64,000 nucleotides of DNA from Centroberyx gerrardi (lineage: Eukaryota; Chordata; Actinopteri; Beryciformes; Berycidae): the NCBI RefSeq assembly GCF_048128805.1, contig NC_136013.1, positions 995,126 through 1,059,125 of the forward strand. Reading direction: 5' to 3'. The notes under the pieces are model-generated. The model was not told the DNA's origin. It was given only the letters and a program-made list of their open reading frames with translations, and ran no database searches. The position numbers and the translations under genes are program-made. Below are positions 1 through 25,528 of the stretch, in pieces; positions within the stretch are counted from its first letter, which is position 1, and each line of letters starts with the position of its first letter.

Positions 1-107
1 TAGAGGTCGTCGCAGGAAGCATTACTAACTGCTGCCTGCCTGACCTGTATATGTCAATACAGACTGCGCAACGTTATAATCATTAGGCTACATATTTATG
101 ATCATTC

Positions 108-335
108 ATACAGTCTAGGACATTATGCTGTACCTCATTAATACAGTCTAGGACATAGACGCTGTGCTTCGTTAATACAGTCTAGGATGTAGAAGCTGTA
201 CCTCATTAATACAATCTAGGACATTATGCTGTACCTCGTTAATACAGTCTAGGACATTATGCTGTACCTCGTTAATACAGTCTAGGACATTATGCTGTAC
301 CTCGTTAATACAGTCTAGGACATAGACGCTGTATT
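108..335 (-). repeat. 33-bp tandem array copying the exon end and splice donor of tecpr2
   Basis: About seven copies of a 33-bp unit start near 111, 144, 178, 210, 243, 276 and 309. Read on the minus strand, each unit holds the last codons of the tecpr2 exon (VLDCINE) followed by a GTACAG donor. At least five copies keep the donor and one has lost it (near 160). The unit length is a multiple of three and the reading frame stays open through several copies. Confidence 0.9.
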
Positions 336-3300
336 CGTTCCAGCTGAGCAGCCAACCCTCTCTGAGGAAACAGCAGAGAAGACCCAGCTGTCTGTCTGCT
401 GGACGGTAAGCTCCTATTGGACCAGGACGAGGAAACAACTCAAACTGAGGAACCTGGAGACACAGACAGACAGTGTGAGAGAGAGACAGACAGACAGACA
501 GTGTGAGACACAGACAGAAATGAAATTACTAGTAGCAGTAGTAGTATTAGTAGTACTAACTGTATGTAGTAGTAGCAGGACTGCAGTGTACCTGTGTGTT
601 GAACAGCGGTTTCAGCAGTCGTGTGTCCTCCACTAATCCTCTGACGTCGGACCTCCAGAGTCGGAGTCCTGGTCGAGCAGCGAAGACCTGCAGGTCGCTC
701 TGCTTACAGAGAGCAGGGAGAAAACAGGCGCCGAACCTGCCGCTGCTGAAACACAGAGAACTACAGTCAAACTTACAACCACAGACACAACTACAGTCAC
801 ATTTACAGTGAACATCTGCAGGTTGCTCTGCTTACAGAGAGCAGGGAGGAAATATTCCCTGAACTGCTACTGCAACAACACACAACTACAGTCCCATTCA
901 GCACAAATACAGTCATATTCAACACAACTACAGTCATATTAATTTTATTTAACAACAAACACATATGGGAGGAGGGGGGTGGTCCAGACCAAGGAGTTTT
1001 CCAAATAGAGTGAGTGAGTGTATACAGAGGGCCAGTTAACTGATGCATACAGATCACAATGCACTGGTGAAGCATTGGTGATAAAGCTCATAGCCGAGTG
1101 GTACAAAACATCAAGTCAAAAGCACCCTCGCCTGCAAACCTATAAATACCATCAGCATAACCAATAATAATAATAATAACGTGGTCGTTTGGGTCATGCT
1201 TTGGGTAAGCTTGACAGAGAGAGTGAGTGTGGAATGGTTACAGAACATGTAGGCCCACAAGTCTTGCTTTGACTTTTGGGCCTGAAGGCTTTACTTTATT
1301 TATTATGTGTTGGGAGAAGGAGACGTAATGTCTAACCAAAGGTATCAGTATGGAACGACGTCTCCAGAACTGAAGCATTAGTGGGTGTGATGGTGCCGGA
1401 GTATCACAGATCCCCTCCGCCTACAATGTGATAAACTGCTCTGAAGGGAGTGTAGTAGGGTCCAACCAAGTACAAGATTGTGTCATCTGCATAAAGGTTA
1501 ATAAATGAGTCACCGACCATACATACAATATTATTGATGTAGACAGAATAGTGTGGGTCCGAGGATGGAGCCTTGTGGTTCCTCTTAGTGACAGACGAGG
1601 GCTGAGACACTAGATGCTCAACTTTAACACTCTTCTTCTACCAGAGAGATCAATGGAGAACCAGTGTGAACCAGAGTGGTTTATGACAGAAATGGCTGTC
1701 TACAAAAATTGTATTTGTACTTATTTGTATACTTTTATTATCCCCGTGGGGAAATTTGTCCTCTGCATTTGACCCATCCTATACACACACTAGGAGCAGT
1801 GGGCAGCTGCAGTACAGCGCAACTCCAGTTCTTTTGCCAGTGCCTTGGTCAGGGGCCCTGACAGGAGTATTAACCCTAACATACATGTCCTTGATGGTGG
1901 GAGGAAACCGGAGCACCCGGCGGAAACCCACACAAACACGGGGAGAACATGCAAACTCCACACAGAAAGGACCTGGGACGGACCGGGGTTCGAACCCAGG
2001 ACCTTCTTGCTGTGAGGCAACAGTGCTAACCACTGAGATACAGCAATAACCGGAGTGGAAACCAGATTGAAACCCAGAGAGAACACTGTAGACATCAATA
2101 TAATCAGCCAGCTGTCTATTCACAGGTTCCTCCATCACCTTAGGAATGCATGGTGACATAGAAACACAGAAACATAGAAATTGGCCTTCAACAGTAAGGA
2201 TCAGCCTGATCACATGATCATCTTCCTTATATAAAGGAAGGGCAGTAGCTGCTTTCCATGCAGTGGGATCTCTGAAGTAAGGAAGGACAGATTGAAGAAA
2301 TGTGATGAAGTGACAGCTATTATGGGGGCTGCAATCTTAAAATAGAGACGGTGCAGTCAGTCCCAGATGTTTTTTTGGGGTCGAATTCCTCTATGACTGA
2401 ATGCAGAGTGAAGTTACTGAGGGTCTCGGAGGCTGAGGCAGGGGGATGAGTCAAATAAAAAACTTGAAATCTTGATTGGATGAAATGATGACTGAAAAGT
2501 TCTGCCATGCGCGCCTTATGTGATTCAATCCTGCCATTAACATTAAGGGATGTACGCATCTGGGGAGAAGAGGGCCTTTCTCCATGAGTCTCCCAAAAGG
2601 TTTCCAGAGCTGCAGATCTACAGAGGGAAAGATGCAACTTGGCTTTTCTAAGAGCCTGAGTACATTTGTTTCTCACTGGCTCTGTGAGAAACATGTTTCT
2701 GATGGAGTAACACAGCCAAGTCGTGGTCATGTTTGTTTATAACTGTGCCAAAGTAATTATGGAACAGGTTCCAGTCATCTTCAACAGAAGGGATCAGGCT
2801 AATTCTAGACTTTACAGAGGCGAAGTCATGCAGAAAGGCTCGCTCACTGAAGTGTTTTAGTGATCGCTTGTGACAGATGACAACAGTCTTTTTGACAGTG
2901 CAGTTCTTTTGGACACATGCAGTAAAACACTGAGATCACTGCAGAAGACTCCATACTGATCCACATGGGGACAGTGAGAACAGAGTCAGTGTCTCCGGAT
3001 ATAAAATGATCTGGAGGTTCAGGGAGTCAAACGATGTAAAACAGTCTCAGGTGGCTTCATCATTCTTTTAGTACCTATTTTCTTTTACTACCTTGTACTT
3101 GACACATACTTCCTTGTCACTGTCCACCAATTGCTGCTGTGGCACCTGAATTTCCCCAAGAGGATCAATAAAATGCCATCTTATCTTATCTTATCTTATC
3201 TTCTCTTCTCTTATCATTTATCACCAGTTCAGGTCACCTGACCAGTTCAGGTCACCTGACCAGACAAACTGGGGACAGGAAACAGACTGGTGCTGATGGG

Positions 3301-4532
3301 CGACAGCAGCTAGCAACTATTAGCTTACTAGAGTCTCATTCAACACAACTAGAGTTCCATTCCCATATGTTGTATGTTGTGTCTTATATGTTGTACGTTG
3401 TATGTTATGTTGTATGTTATATGTTGTGTGTTGTATATTATGTAGTATGTTGTTGTATGTTACGTTGTATGTTGTGTGTCGTATGTTTGTGTGTTATGTA
3501 ATATGTTATGTTGTATATTGTGTTGTATGGTATGTTGTATGTTATGATGTATGTAGTATGTTGTATGTTATGTTGTATGTTACATTGTATGTTATGATGT
3601 ATATTATGTAGTATGGTATGTTGTATGATGTATGTTATGTAGTGTGATGTATGTTTTGTAGTATGATGTATGTTACGTAGTATGATGCATGTTATGTAGT
3701 ATGATGTATGTTATGTTGTATAATAATTAATAATTATTATTATTATTATAATAACAATAATAATAATAATTTTATTTATATGGCACTTTTCTTAACAAAG
3801 TTACAAAGTGCTGAACACCAGAAGATGACATAACAATGACATAAAATAAATACAAGAAATAAAATACATTCAAATAATAAAAGCCAACAGAAAAGGAGAA
3901 TAAAACAATTAGGAAAAAGCAAGTTTAAAAAAGTATGTTTTCAACTGTGATGTAAAAGCAGTGACAGACTCGGCCCTTCTAACAGTCACCACAAAAGCTC
4001 TGTCTCCTTTGGTCTTAAGTTATGTATGTTATGTAGTATGTTGTATGTTATGTTGTATGATGTATCGTATGTTGCATGTTGTTGTATGTTATGTTATATG
4101 ATGTATGGCCCTCACCGCAAAAGCTCTGTCTCCTTTGGTCTTAAGTTATGTAGCATGTTATATGTTGTATGTTATATGTTGTATGTCATATGTTGTATGT
4201 TATGTTGTATGATGTATGTTATGTTGTATGTTCCGTTATACTCTATGTTATGTTGTATGTTCTCAGAACATACAACATAACATACAGTTAGTCTAGGGCC
4301 TAGACTAACTGTATGCTATGTTGTATGATGTACGTTATGTAGTATGTTGTATGTAGTATGTTGTATGTGTACCTCTTCCTGGGCTTGGTTCCCAGCTGCA
4401 GTAGTTTCTGTTCCTGTGTGCAGAACAGAAGAGATCTCTGCTGTGTGGAGACCAGCAGGATTCTGTGGCTGTACTCCAGCTGGACGACACCAGACGGCTC
4501 CTCCAGCAGCAGCACGGGTTTACACACTCCCT

Positions 4533-4569
<37 letters not shown>

Positions 4570-4866
4570 CAGAATTACGCTGCACTGCACTGCATTGCAT
4601 AGTGTTGCTTTGTGTTGTCTGATGTATTGGTGTGTGTTGCCTTGTTATGTTAGTGTTGTTGTGTTGCGTTGTGTTACTGTCTTGTTGAGTTGTGCTGATG
4701 TATTCAAGTGTTGTTGTTGCGTTGTTCAGTTACCTGGTCCAGGTCCAGAGCGGAGAAAACAACTCTGCCTTTATCGTCTCCAGAATACAGCTTCATACCG
4801 TTGGGACTCCAAGCCAGAGAGGTGACCATTCCTTTATGAAGACCCACTACATCAAAACGCCTCAAC

Positions 4867-4902
<36 letters not shown>

Positions 4903-5045
4903 AAGAGACAGAGAGAGAGAGAGACAGAGAGAGAGACAGAAAGAGACAGAGAGAGACAGCAGTGTTACAGTTGTATTTTCTTCATGATACTTTATTAGAA
5001 ACTGTTAGATCTTCTGTTGAAGTGAAAGACTGTCTCTGTGTTGCA

Positions 5046-5109
<64 letters not shown>

Positions 5110-5199
5110 TGACTTTTGTATAGGCGGACTGGACAGGGTTAAAACATCACATGACTTGCAGTTCTCTGTTCTTTTTCATATCAGGACCCTATTATTATT

Positions 5200-5247
<48 letters not shown>

Positions 5248-6861
5248 GCATAAAAATAAAAAGAATTTAGGAAATATACAACACAAGAAGAACAATGTTA
5301 CTCAGTGGTAGAAAGGAGATAGCACATAGACATAAGATGAACCAAACAAGATAATGAATAATAACCATAGTAATAAAAATAATAATGATAACATGACTTC
5401 TGATATGAGATGGGATATGGAAGTGCAATCAAGTGCAATTAAACAGGAAACATTTTGTAGAAGACTAGAAATGTCAGTCAGAAGGTCAGCTGGAGGCTCG
5501 ACCATGAAACACACACAGTGACATCATACTGTGACATCATACTGTGACATCATACTGTCAATCTGCTGTTCTTACCTGTTTGTTGCGACCAGGAAGTGGA
5601 GAGACCAGCTGGAAGAGCGCCACCCTGCCCGACGCCGTTCCCACGGCAACCAGGTCGTCAAAACAACTGAGCAGCTTCACCGCCGTGATCGCATCACACT
5701 TTCCCTGCACACACACACACACACACACACACCTTCAGTCAGGTGACTTCAGCTCCTCAGTTTGATGTTTTTATGTTTGTGTTGGTTCCACCACAGAAGA
5801 AGAAGCTGACCTCCAGGTTGTACTTGTTCATCTGGCTGAGGCGGCGGCAGTACAGGTACAACATGCCGATGCTGCTGCCGACCGCCAGGTACTCACTGCT
5901 GCTGTCCAGAGCTGTCAGGTAGACCAGGAGTGAGCGGAAACCCTTCTGCACCTGCAACAACACCTTCATCATCACCTGCATCTTCATCATCCTCATCATC
6001 ATCATCACCTTCAGCATCATTATTATTATTATCACCAGGAGCGAGCAGAAACCCTTCTGCACCTGCAACAACACCTTCATCATCATCTGCAGCTTCATCA
6101 TTATCATCACCTTCATCATCATCATCATTATCATCACCTTCAGCATCATCATCATCATCACCACCTTAACAATATATCCAACCAACACGTTCAGCATCGT
6201 CATCATCATTATTATTATTACTACCAGGAGCGAGCAGAAACCCTTCTGCACCTATAACAAGACTTTCATTGCCTTGATCATCTTCATCATCATCACCTTC
6301 ATCATAACAATATATCCAACCAGCACCTTCGGCATCATCATCATCACCACCTTCATCATCATTATTATTATTATTACCAGGAGCGGAAACCCTTCCGCAC
6401 CTGTAACCAGAGCCTTCATCATCATCATCACCTTCATCAACACTATATCCAGCCAACACCTTCAGCATCATCATCATCATTATTATTATTACCAGGAGCA
6501 AGCAGAAACCCTTCTGCACCTGCAACAAGACCTTCATCATCACCTTCATCTTCATCACCTTCATCATAACAATATATCCAACCAGCACCATCAGCATCAT
6601 CATCATCATGATCATGATTATTATTATTATTATCAGGAGTGAGCGGAGACTCTTTTGCACCTGCAACACTACCTTCATCATCATCATCATCATCATCAAA
6701 TCAGCACCTCAGCTGGGAGTTCAACCTGTCAGAATGGGACAGTACCTTGGCTGGAATGGCGTTGAGCAGGTAATAGAGCGGGCAGAACTCCCTCAGAACC
6801 GACTGCGGGGCGGGATGGGTCGCCATGGTTCTGCTGGAGGATGGACTGGGCTAAACTGGTT
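301..6861 (-). CDS. tecpr2: tecpr2, N-terminal part (tectonin beta-propeller repeat-containing protein 2)
   Basis: Coding exons on the minus strand are 6746-6826 (ATG at 6824-6826), 5811-5951, 5576-5704, 4734-4865, 4373-4530, 592-745 and 301-444. All have GT/AG borders and keep frame, giving 313 codons. The protein contains EFCPLYYLLNAIP, AVGSSIGMLYLYC, KLLSCFDDLVA, AWSPNGMKL, FGACFLPALCKQSDL and EGWLLSWNEYSVY, which match vertebrate TECPR2. This is the N-terminal WD40 propeller; the low-complexity middle and the TECPR repeats of the roughly 1400-aa family protein must lie beyond position 1. TECPR2 is an autophagy and ER-exit factor that binds ATG8 proteins. A 5'UTR exon probably ends at 7761 (consensus donor), and the ATG exon starts at 6861 after a TTACAG acceptor. 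Oddities: the last donor in the window and the acceptor of the second coding exon are both embedded in tandem repeats that copy them. Identification is confident; use of the 301 donor rather than another copy is inferred. Confidence 0.93.
815..872 (-). repeat. Partial echo of tecpr2 exon 592-745
   Basis: The segment 818-852 repeats 689-723, an internal part of the neighbouring tecpr2 exon (codons around FLPALCKQSDL), with only a few substitutions. It lies about 129 bp upstream in gene orientation, inside the preceding intron. Without the exon's own acceptor and 3' half it looks like a decayed partial tandem duplication. Confidence 0.75.
1390..2735 (-). mobile_element. Degenerate LINE fragments
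   Basis: On the minus strand, 2320-2730 encodes the linker ahead of a reverse transcriptase (KARMAELFSHHF ... FTLHSVIEEFDPKKTSGTD). 1404-1610 encodes an RT palm with FINLYADDTILY. The two are separated by a younger tRNA-like repeat at about 1735-2050. Frames are broken and the element is heavily truncated. It belongs to the CR1/L2/Rex-like non-LTR group by motif style; the clade is not resolved. It lies in the tecpr2 intron between exons 592-745 and 4373-4530. Confidence 0.6.
1735..2050 (-). repeat. tRNA-like dispersed fish repeat (SINE-like)
   Basis: On the minus strand there is an A-box-like TAGCTCAGTGGTTAGC followed by a B-box-like GGTTCGAACCC, then the conserved tract ending in GTTTGCATGTTCTCCCCG and TCCGGTTTCCTCCCACC. 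This combination recurs across fish genomes. The internal promoter boxes suggest tRNA ancestry. No intact cloverleaf or target-site duplication was resolved. Confidence 0.6.
3050..3215 (+). mobile_element. LINE/SINE 3' tail with (CTTAT)n end
   Basis: The stretch TTTCCCCAAGAGGATCAAT followed by AAAATGCC and a run of CTTAT units (3178-3207) is the kind of 3' tail shared by fish non-LTR elements and the SINEs that ride on them. No coding part is attached. Confidence 0.5.
3360..4370. repeat. TATGTTGTATG low-complexity arrays flanking a LINE-like tail
   Basis: 3365-3725 and 4020-4370 are degenerate arrays of TATGTTGTATGT-type units. Between them 3740-4020 carries a minus-strand non-LTR-like tail (TTTATATGGCACTTTTC). 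A segment with AAAGCTCTGTCTCCTTTGG occurs twice (about 3990-4023 and 4110-4147), so part of the block was duplicated in tandem. The second array runs up to the tecpr2 donor at 4372. Confidence 0.6.
4535..5247. repeat. Cluster of microsatellites in tecpr2 introns
   Basis: (CA)n lies at 4535-4567, (GA)n with GACA interruptions at 4868-4960, (TG)n at 5050-5108 and (TA)n at 5195-5247. They sit immediately beside coding exons 4373-4530 and 4734-4865. Open frames across them encode only two-letter peptides and are not genes. Confidence 0.9.
5952..6700 (-). repeat. Minisatellite of tecpr2 acceptor copies and CAT-rich filler
   Basis: The intron just upstream of coding exon 5811-5951 holds about five further copies of that exon's start. 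On the minus strand each reads TTGCAG (or a variant) followed by codons similar to VQKGF and LLV, separated by (ATC/TTA)-rich filler. Copies are near 6030-6075, 6225-6260, 6378-6410, 6490-6530 and 6635-6670. The true exon is recognised by its open continuation (YLTALDSSSEYLAVGSS) and by the GT donor after 5811. Confidence 0.85.
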
Positions 6862-7033
6862 CTGTAAGACAGTTAAAAACCTTTATATAAACACAGAAAA
6901 ATAATGTGATGAAACTCTCTTCCATGGATTAACATCCACCAACACAGTATTTTTCTGTAAGTGATGTAAGGAGAGAGAAATGTAAAGTACAGCCGTGTGT
7001 GTTTTCCTGCTCTGTGACAGCAATACTGAACCG

Positions 7034-7546
7034 CAGGCCTAGCCCGACACCTTGCGTTCTCTGGTCAACTGGAGAAAACGACACGCCAAACTCTATTCAT
7101 AAATGCGGCAGTTTAATGTTTCCTTGCGTATCGGCAAACATACATACCTCGTAAAACATGACTTAAGATATTTTACGAATCGTTAGGACACACTTGAAAA
7201 CTCGGCATACATCTAATACACCAAGAAGCCTTTATTTCAATAAAACATTCTTTTTTATAACTGGTACGCCGCTACTCCAACAACCTTCTCGCACCAAAAC
7301 ATCGCCGTAGAGGGCGGCAGCGCACAGGGTGAACCAAATGTAAAAGTTGAGATTTAATTGAAAAAAGGTGCTGTTTCGTAGATCACACGAATGCCGAATT
7401 TAATAGAAGAACCTAGTGATTTGCAAAAGACCTTCTATCATTAAGAGGTAAGTATGTTTTTCGATACGCAAGGCTGCATTCAATTATAAATAGACTTTTG
7501 AACGGAGTTTGGCGTGACGTTCTCGTATCGGGGATAACGCAGGCCT
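7034..7546. mobile_element. Palindromic MITE (long imperfect inverted repeats)
   Basis: Both ends start GCAGGCCT. About 110-120 bp at each end is inverted-repeat related: CACGCCAAACTC at 7082-7093 pairs with GAGTTTGGCGTG at 7505-7516, and CCTTGCGTATCG at about 7123-7134 pairs with CGATACGCAAGG at about 7461-7472. There is no coding capacity. A related fragment (GAGTTTGGCGTGAAGTTCTC, near 41525) sits in dkc1 intron 1, so the family is dispersed. It lies in the first tecpr2 intron. Confidence 0.75.
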
Positions 7547-7761
7547 GAAAGCTGACAGCTGAAAACTTCAAACACCAAACACTTTAGTCAAAACACAAGA
7601 CAGAAAAAGGTCAATAACATGAACATCCGATTGCTAACTAGCTTGTTTAGCAAGCAACCGAGGCTAGCATCATCTGTAACGATATACAGAACTGTATTCA
7701 GTGTTAGCGACGCAAGCTAGCATTAGCATTAGCAGCAGAACAAGCATGTAAAACACTTACA

Positions 7762-8675
7762 CACACTGTCTGCAGGATCCTGCTCAGATTTTAAAGATGT
7801 TAAAGAGTTTAGAGCTGAGAGCGACATCGCCCTGTTTGACAGGTTTCATGATGCTGTGATGTCAACAAACTGCGCCACCTGCTGGCGTCTGATGACTAAA
7901 CATATCTTCTTCCTGTTATGTTTTTACTTTTATTGTATATCGACATATGGGGTTTGGATATAACTGAAATAATAAACAACAGTGAGTCAAAAAGACATTA
8001 TACAATCCACATTGACATTATTATTTTTTATTAATAATCTTCTGTGGCCAGAGTATAAATGAATGACAGGAAGCGGAAATGCTGCTGGTTGTGGGCAAAA
8101 ACCGGAGACCCCCCCCCCCCACACACACACACACTTAACATGACATACACTAGTGTAATAAAATCATCTTTTCATTTCCACCTGTTGGTTATTAAACCGT
8201 TTCTTTTTATTTTTATTTTTTTAGTTTTCATATCAGATCGTGATTTCTTCTAATTAACCTCGATTAAAAATAAAAAGTTTATTTGGAGGATTTCTTTTCA
8301 GGACAGTATCTGATATCAATCTGTTATCACGTGACACCTGTAATGTCCAAAACACGCTAATCTGTCCGATCCTGATCCAGATCTGGTCCAGACCCTGTCC
8401 AGTCCGCCGCGGATCCAGTCCAGGAAATCGCCGCTCCCGGTCCTGCTGAAGGAAATGCTAGGCTAGTTAAAAACTCATATCACGAACCGTTACCTTTTGG
8501 TGTTTTTACCGCACTAGTTGATGTTTTCCCTCATCACAGTGGTGCATTTTATTCATCACCACATATAACTTTTATAGGGAAATATTTGTTTGGTAATATT
8601 GATCGGCGTGTAGCTTATCTGATCCATCGACTGGCTCCAGTCTGTGCTAAGCTAGCAGTTAGCCTCACAGCCAAA
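7762..8675. promoter_or_regulatory. Shared head-to-head promoter interval, tecpr2 / znf839
   Basis: tecpr2 points left from about 7850 and znf839 points right with its ATG at 8676, so under 900 bp separates the two transcripts. The part next to znf839 (about 8380-8460 and 8640 onwards) is CpG-rich. No TATA box is obvious for either gene. 7880-8340 is AT-rich with a C-run and (AC)n at 8109-8133. Confidence 0.5.
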
Positions 8676-21984
<13,309 letters not shown>

Positions 21985-23266
21985 TCCGCCTGGACACACA
22001 CATATGTATATGTATATATATAATATAATATATAATTTATATATACATAGATAATGGACTGATTAAATCTCGCTGTAGACTGAAGTGTTTTTTAATGGAG
22101 ACTAAGGCTGGGCTTCCACTGGGACAAGAAATATGATTTTGGATCAAGCTCACTGATGTTTCTCAGTAAATATCAGATGGAGTTAGATGATTCTGTTCTG
22201 GTGCGACTCTAGCCTCAGTCTGTATTGAGGATGTTTTTTGAGTTTGGAGGCGACTTATAGTATTTGTTGCAATGTCCTTCCTTCCTCTATCTGGAGACCA
22301 AACCTAAACAGCAAGTCAAGGATACTGAAATTCTGTTGGAAAGAACACGTTCCAGCTCCTATAGCCTTCTCCAAAAACTCACTAGTTTCTTCACCAAAAA
22401 CCCTAAACTGGCTAGTCTGTTCTCTAAAAACCCTGAACTCAGTATCGCTCAAACTGCAGCATGTTGGCGAAGGGAAGTGGTTCATTTTACAGACGGGACA
22501 GAGTCACAGCGGGCTGGAAGGATGAGAAGTAAACTAAAAAATACAGTCACAAAACTCAGTTCTGCTCTTGGTTTAACCATCTGTTCATTTAATAGAGCTT
22601 AGGAAAACAAGGAGTGGACGCTAGAGTCGTGACATCAGTGTCCGCTCCTCTGCTCTTGGTGTTTAGTGTTCAGTAACAGGAAGTAACGATCCTTCATGCT
22701 GTCCATCCTCTGGTGGTTTTAAGGTCTCTCCAGTATTCTTTGTAAATTTGTAAACTTGTTCTTTTTCAATGTTTTCATATTTGATAGGAATAGCCCTTCA
22801 TTTAAGAGAGAAAAAGTGCTTAGTTGGTTGTGATATGTTTATATGTAGATAAATATGGAAACAAAGTTAAAAAAAAGTTGCACTATTTTATTACTTTTTA
22901 TAAAAATTCCCAGCGTAACATTTTCCAAACGTAAGCTTAGGTTTGTACTACCTTGGGAAATTTATGCAAGGATGGGACATCAAAAAAAGAAATTTGGAGG
23001 AAGTAGTACTTTTATTCATTTTCATGTGATTGTTCTGATTGCTGAATGCAGTACAACCATTTCATAAGCTGGTCAGTCCAGTTCAACATGTTCCTCCAAT
23101 AAAATGATGAGAAACTCAACATTGTGCTGTGAGTCAGTGGATTTCTTCATGTCTCAGAACACACGTATATTTATGTAATAAATATCTATCAACAAATATT
23201 ACAAATGTAACCCTTTGCAGGCTCACAGTCCGGCTCTGCTCACAGCAGCATCACATCATTTCCTCG
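21985..23266. other. znf839 3'UTR and convergent spacer to cinp
   Basis: After the znf839 stop (TGA 21982-21984) the sequence is AT-rich and unique-looking, apart from short (TA)n runs at 22003-22050. The best poly(A) signal for the plus strand is AATAAA at 23098-23103, giving a 3'UTR of about 1.1 kb. The cinp stop is at 23267-23269 on the other strand, so the two transcripts end almost face to face. No additional gene is seen. Confidence 0.6.
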
Positions 23267-25493
23267 TTAAAGCGGCCGGTGTCCGGTCTCCAGCAGCAGC
23301 GCCTCCAGCGTCAGCCGGGCCTGTGGGAGGATGAAGGGCTGCTGCAGCCAGCAGGACAGGTAGACCATGCAGAGGTCAGAGGTCATGGTGTGGGCCACTT
23401 CCTGCAGGACGGCCCGCTTCAGCCTCAGCTCCTGGCTGTAGGAATTGAACAGGCGGAGGGATGCTTCCACTGCAGAGAGGAGGAACCTTTAAACCTGAGT
23501 TGCAGATGGATGTCCAACATGGTGCATGTATACAGGACGTTATGTTGTCATGGTGACGCCTGTCTGTATGATCTCATTAGATTTTGCTGATATTTGCAAA
23601 CTACTTGGAAAAACTGCTGTAACTCTTTAATTCGTATTAATACCAGCTGTGTCATGTGAAGTATGTTGACAGAAATATTTGCTAATTAATGCATTAATTA
23701 GCGAATGAATGACCTAATGAGCATAATTAAAATATCTAGCCCATCAGTAGGACTAACTGGCCCAGACTCACCAAACTGAGCTGTGGTCCAGCTGTGGAAC
23801 AGCGGAATCTTCCGGCCTTCGGCTCCAAATTGAAACTCTTCCAGATGTGCGATTCCTCTCTGTGACTCCAGCAGACGCTCCATCTTACAAACCACTGCAT
23901 TCTGGAGGGAGGGAGAGACTCTTTTCAACATGGAGAACATTTATTATTATGATTATTCCTGTGAGTGATGAGCTGCAGAAAGTAAAACTTCACCATCTTG
24001 TCCACAACAGCCAGCAGCTTGCAGCACTCCTCCTCCAGCTCTCCGCTCCGACCTGCAGCTCGCTGCGGTTCAGGAGGCGGAGCTTCATCCACCACCTGCT
24101 GCTCCGTCTGGGAGCTGAGGACAAGAGTGATGAGACATTCAGACTGTGCTGCACTGTACTGATGAAAACTTTATTGATCCCCAAGGAACCCAAAAACTGA
24201 GGCAGCCACCCTACACACAAAACACACACAGACGGTATACACTTCAGCATCAAACACTTGATTATCTGCCGTAGTTCAACATCATATCCAAGATTTAGCC
24301 ATTATCCAGTGTTACTAGAAAACATCAGTTAAAGCAATATTCCCCTTAGTTTAAACTTAGTTTCAGGTGTCAGGTCTCCCCTTCTGAGCAGAATAACCAG
24401 GTTCAGGTTCAGGTTCAGGTTCAGGTTGAACATGGAGTAATCTCACTCTGTCTCAGACTGACGGAGGTCTGGAGAAATTCTTGTCAGAAAATGTAGGATC
24501 AGAGACCTTGTGGATCCAGAGGAGCCGTTTGATTGGCTCAGAGTTTGAAAACACACGGCGCCTCGCTTTCTGTCCAGTAGAAACTAATTTCCTGTTTCAG
24601 TTCAGCTGCTCTAACCATAAAAACAGATGAAAACTTCCACTGAGTGGATGAAGCCTTCGCAGCTTCTGAGCTCCAACACAGGACGGAACGGCTGTTTACG
24701 TTTGATGTATCAAACCCGGCCGACAGCCTGTGATGCATTATGGGGGAGAGAAATGTCTCGTTTCAGTAGTCTGTGATGGTGGAACAGGAAGTCGTTCTAA
24801 AGGCCAAAGGGACTGAAGCTGCTGCTGGTGGAAGTTCAGAGGAAGACGAGAAAATACAGAGTGGGGAACGTTCTGTAGGAAACACACAGGTGAGCAGCAG
24901 CGCCAGGCTCCGCCCCCAGAGCAATCTGATTGGTTGACGGCAGCCCACAGAGGCTCCGCCCTTTTCTAACCAACTGCTCTGCTTGAATTTCAGAGATACA
25001 GACAGAGCGTCTTACTCTTTCAGTCTCAGGTTGACGATCCTGCTGGCGGCGCTGAAGCCTTCGTCGTTCAACTTCTCCCACCTGAGGATCAGGTTGTGCC
25101 AGTCGGCCGCGTTGTCTTTGATCTTCCTGGCACTTCCTGTGACAGCAGAGCACTTCCTGTTTCCTGGGGTCACAACGCTGTCACCTGACTGGGCTGGAGG
25201 GGGACGTGCAGTCAATATTAATCAGTAATAGTCATTAGTAATCAGTAATATTAATATGGATATGATGAGCAGGTAAAGCCAATCATTGTTAATTTAATTC
25301 AGCCAGAACAGACTGATGAGTTAAGAAAGTTGTATTACTTTACAATAACACAGCCTTTAAGACCAGGAAAAGTAACATTTAAGCTTTTTCACAATATTAT
25401 GATGACCAAAATCCCAGACGGTATCTAGTCTCATATCACGATATCAATACAGATATTTCGCCCAGCTCTCTATTCTAACTGCTGGAATACCTC

Positions 25494-25528
<35 letters not shown>

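Noticed and set aside
1960-2045. Possible tRNA gene on the minus strand
   Set aside because: A- and B-box-like words are present, but the acceptor stem and anticodon arm do not form and the flanks match a dispersed repeat.
3402-4280. Open frames encoding cysteine/tyrosine/methionine-rich peptides
   Set aside because: They are read-through of TATGTTG-type low-complexity repeats; no domain and no conserved context.
5930-6700. Open frames of Ser-, Ile- or Met-rich protein on both strands
   Set aside because: They come from CAT/ATC repeats within the decoy-acceptor minisatellite of tecpr2.
22264-22602. 112-codon frame after znf839
   Set aside because: Lies in the 3'UTR with no family resemblance and no splice or start support.
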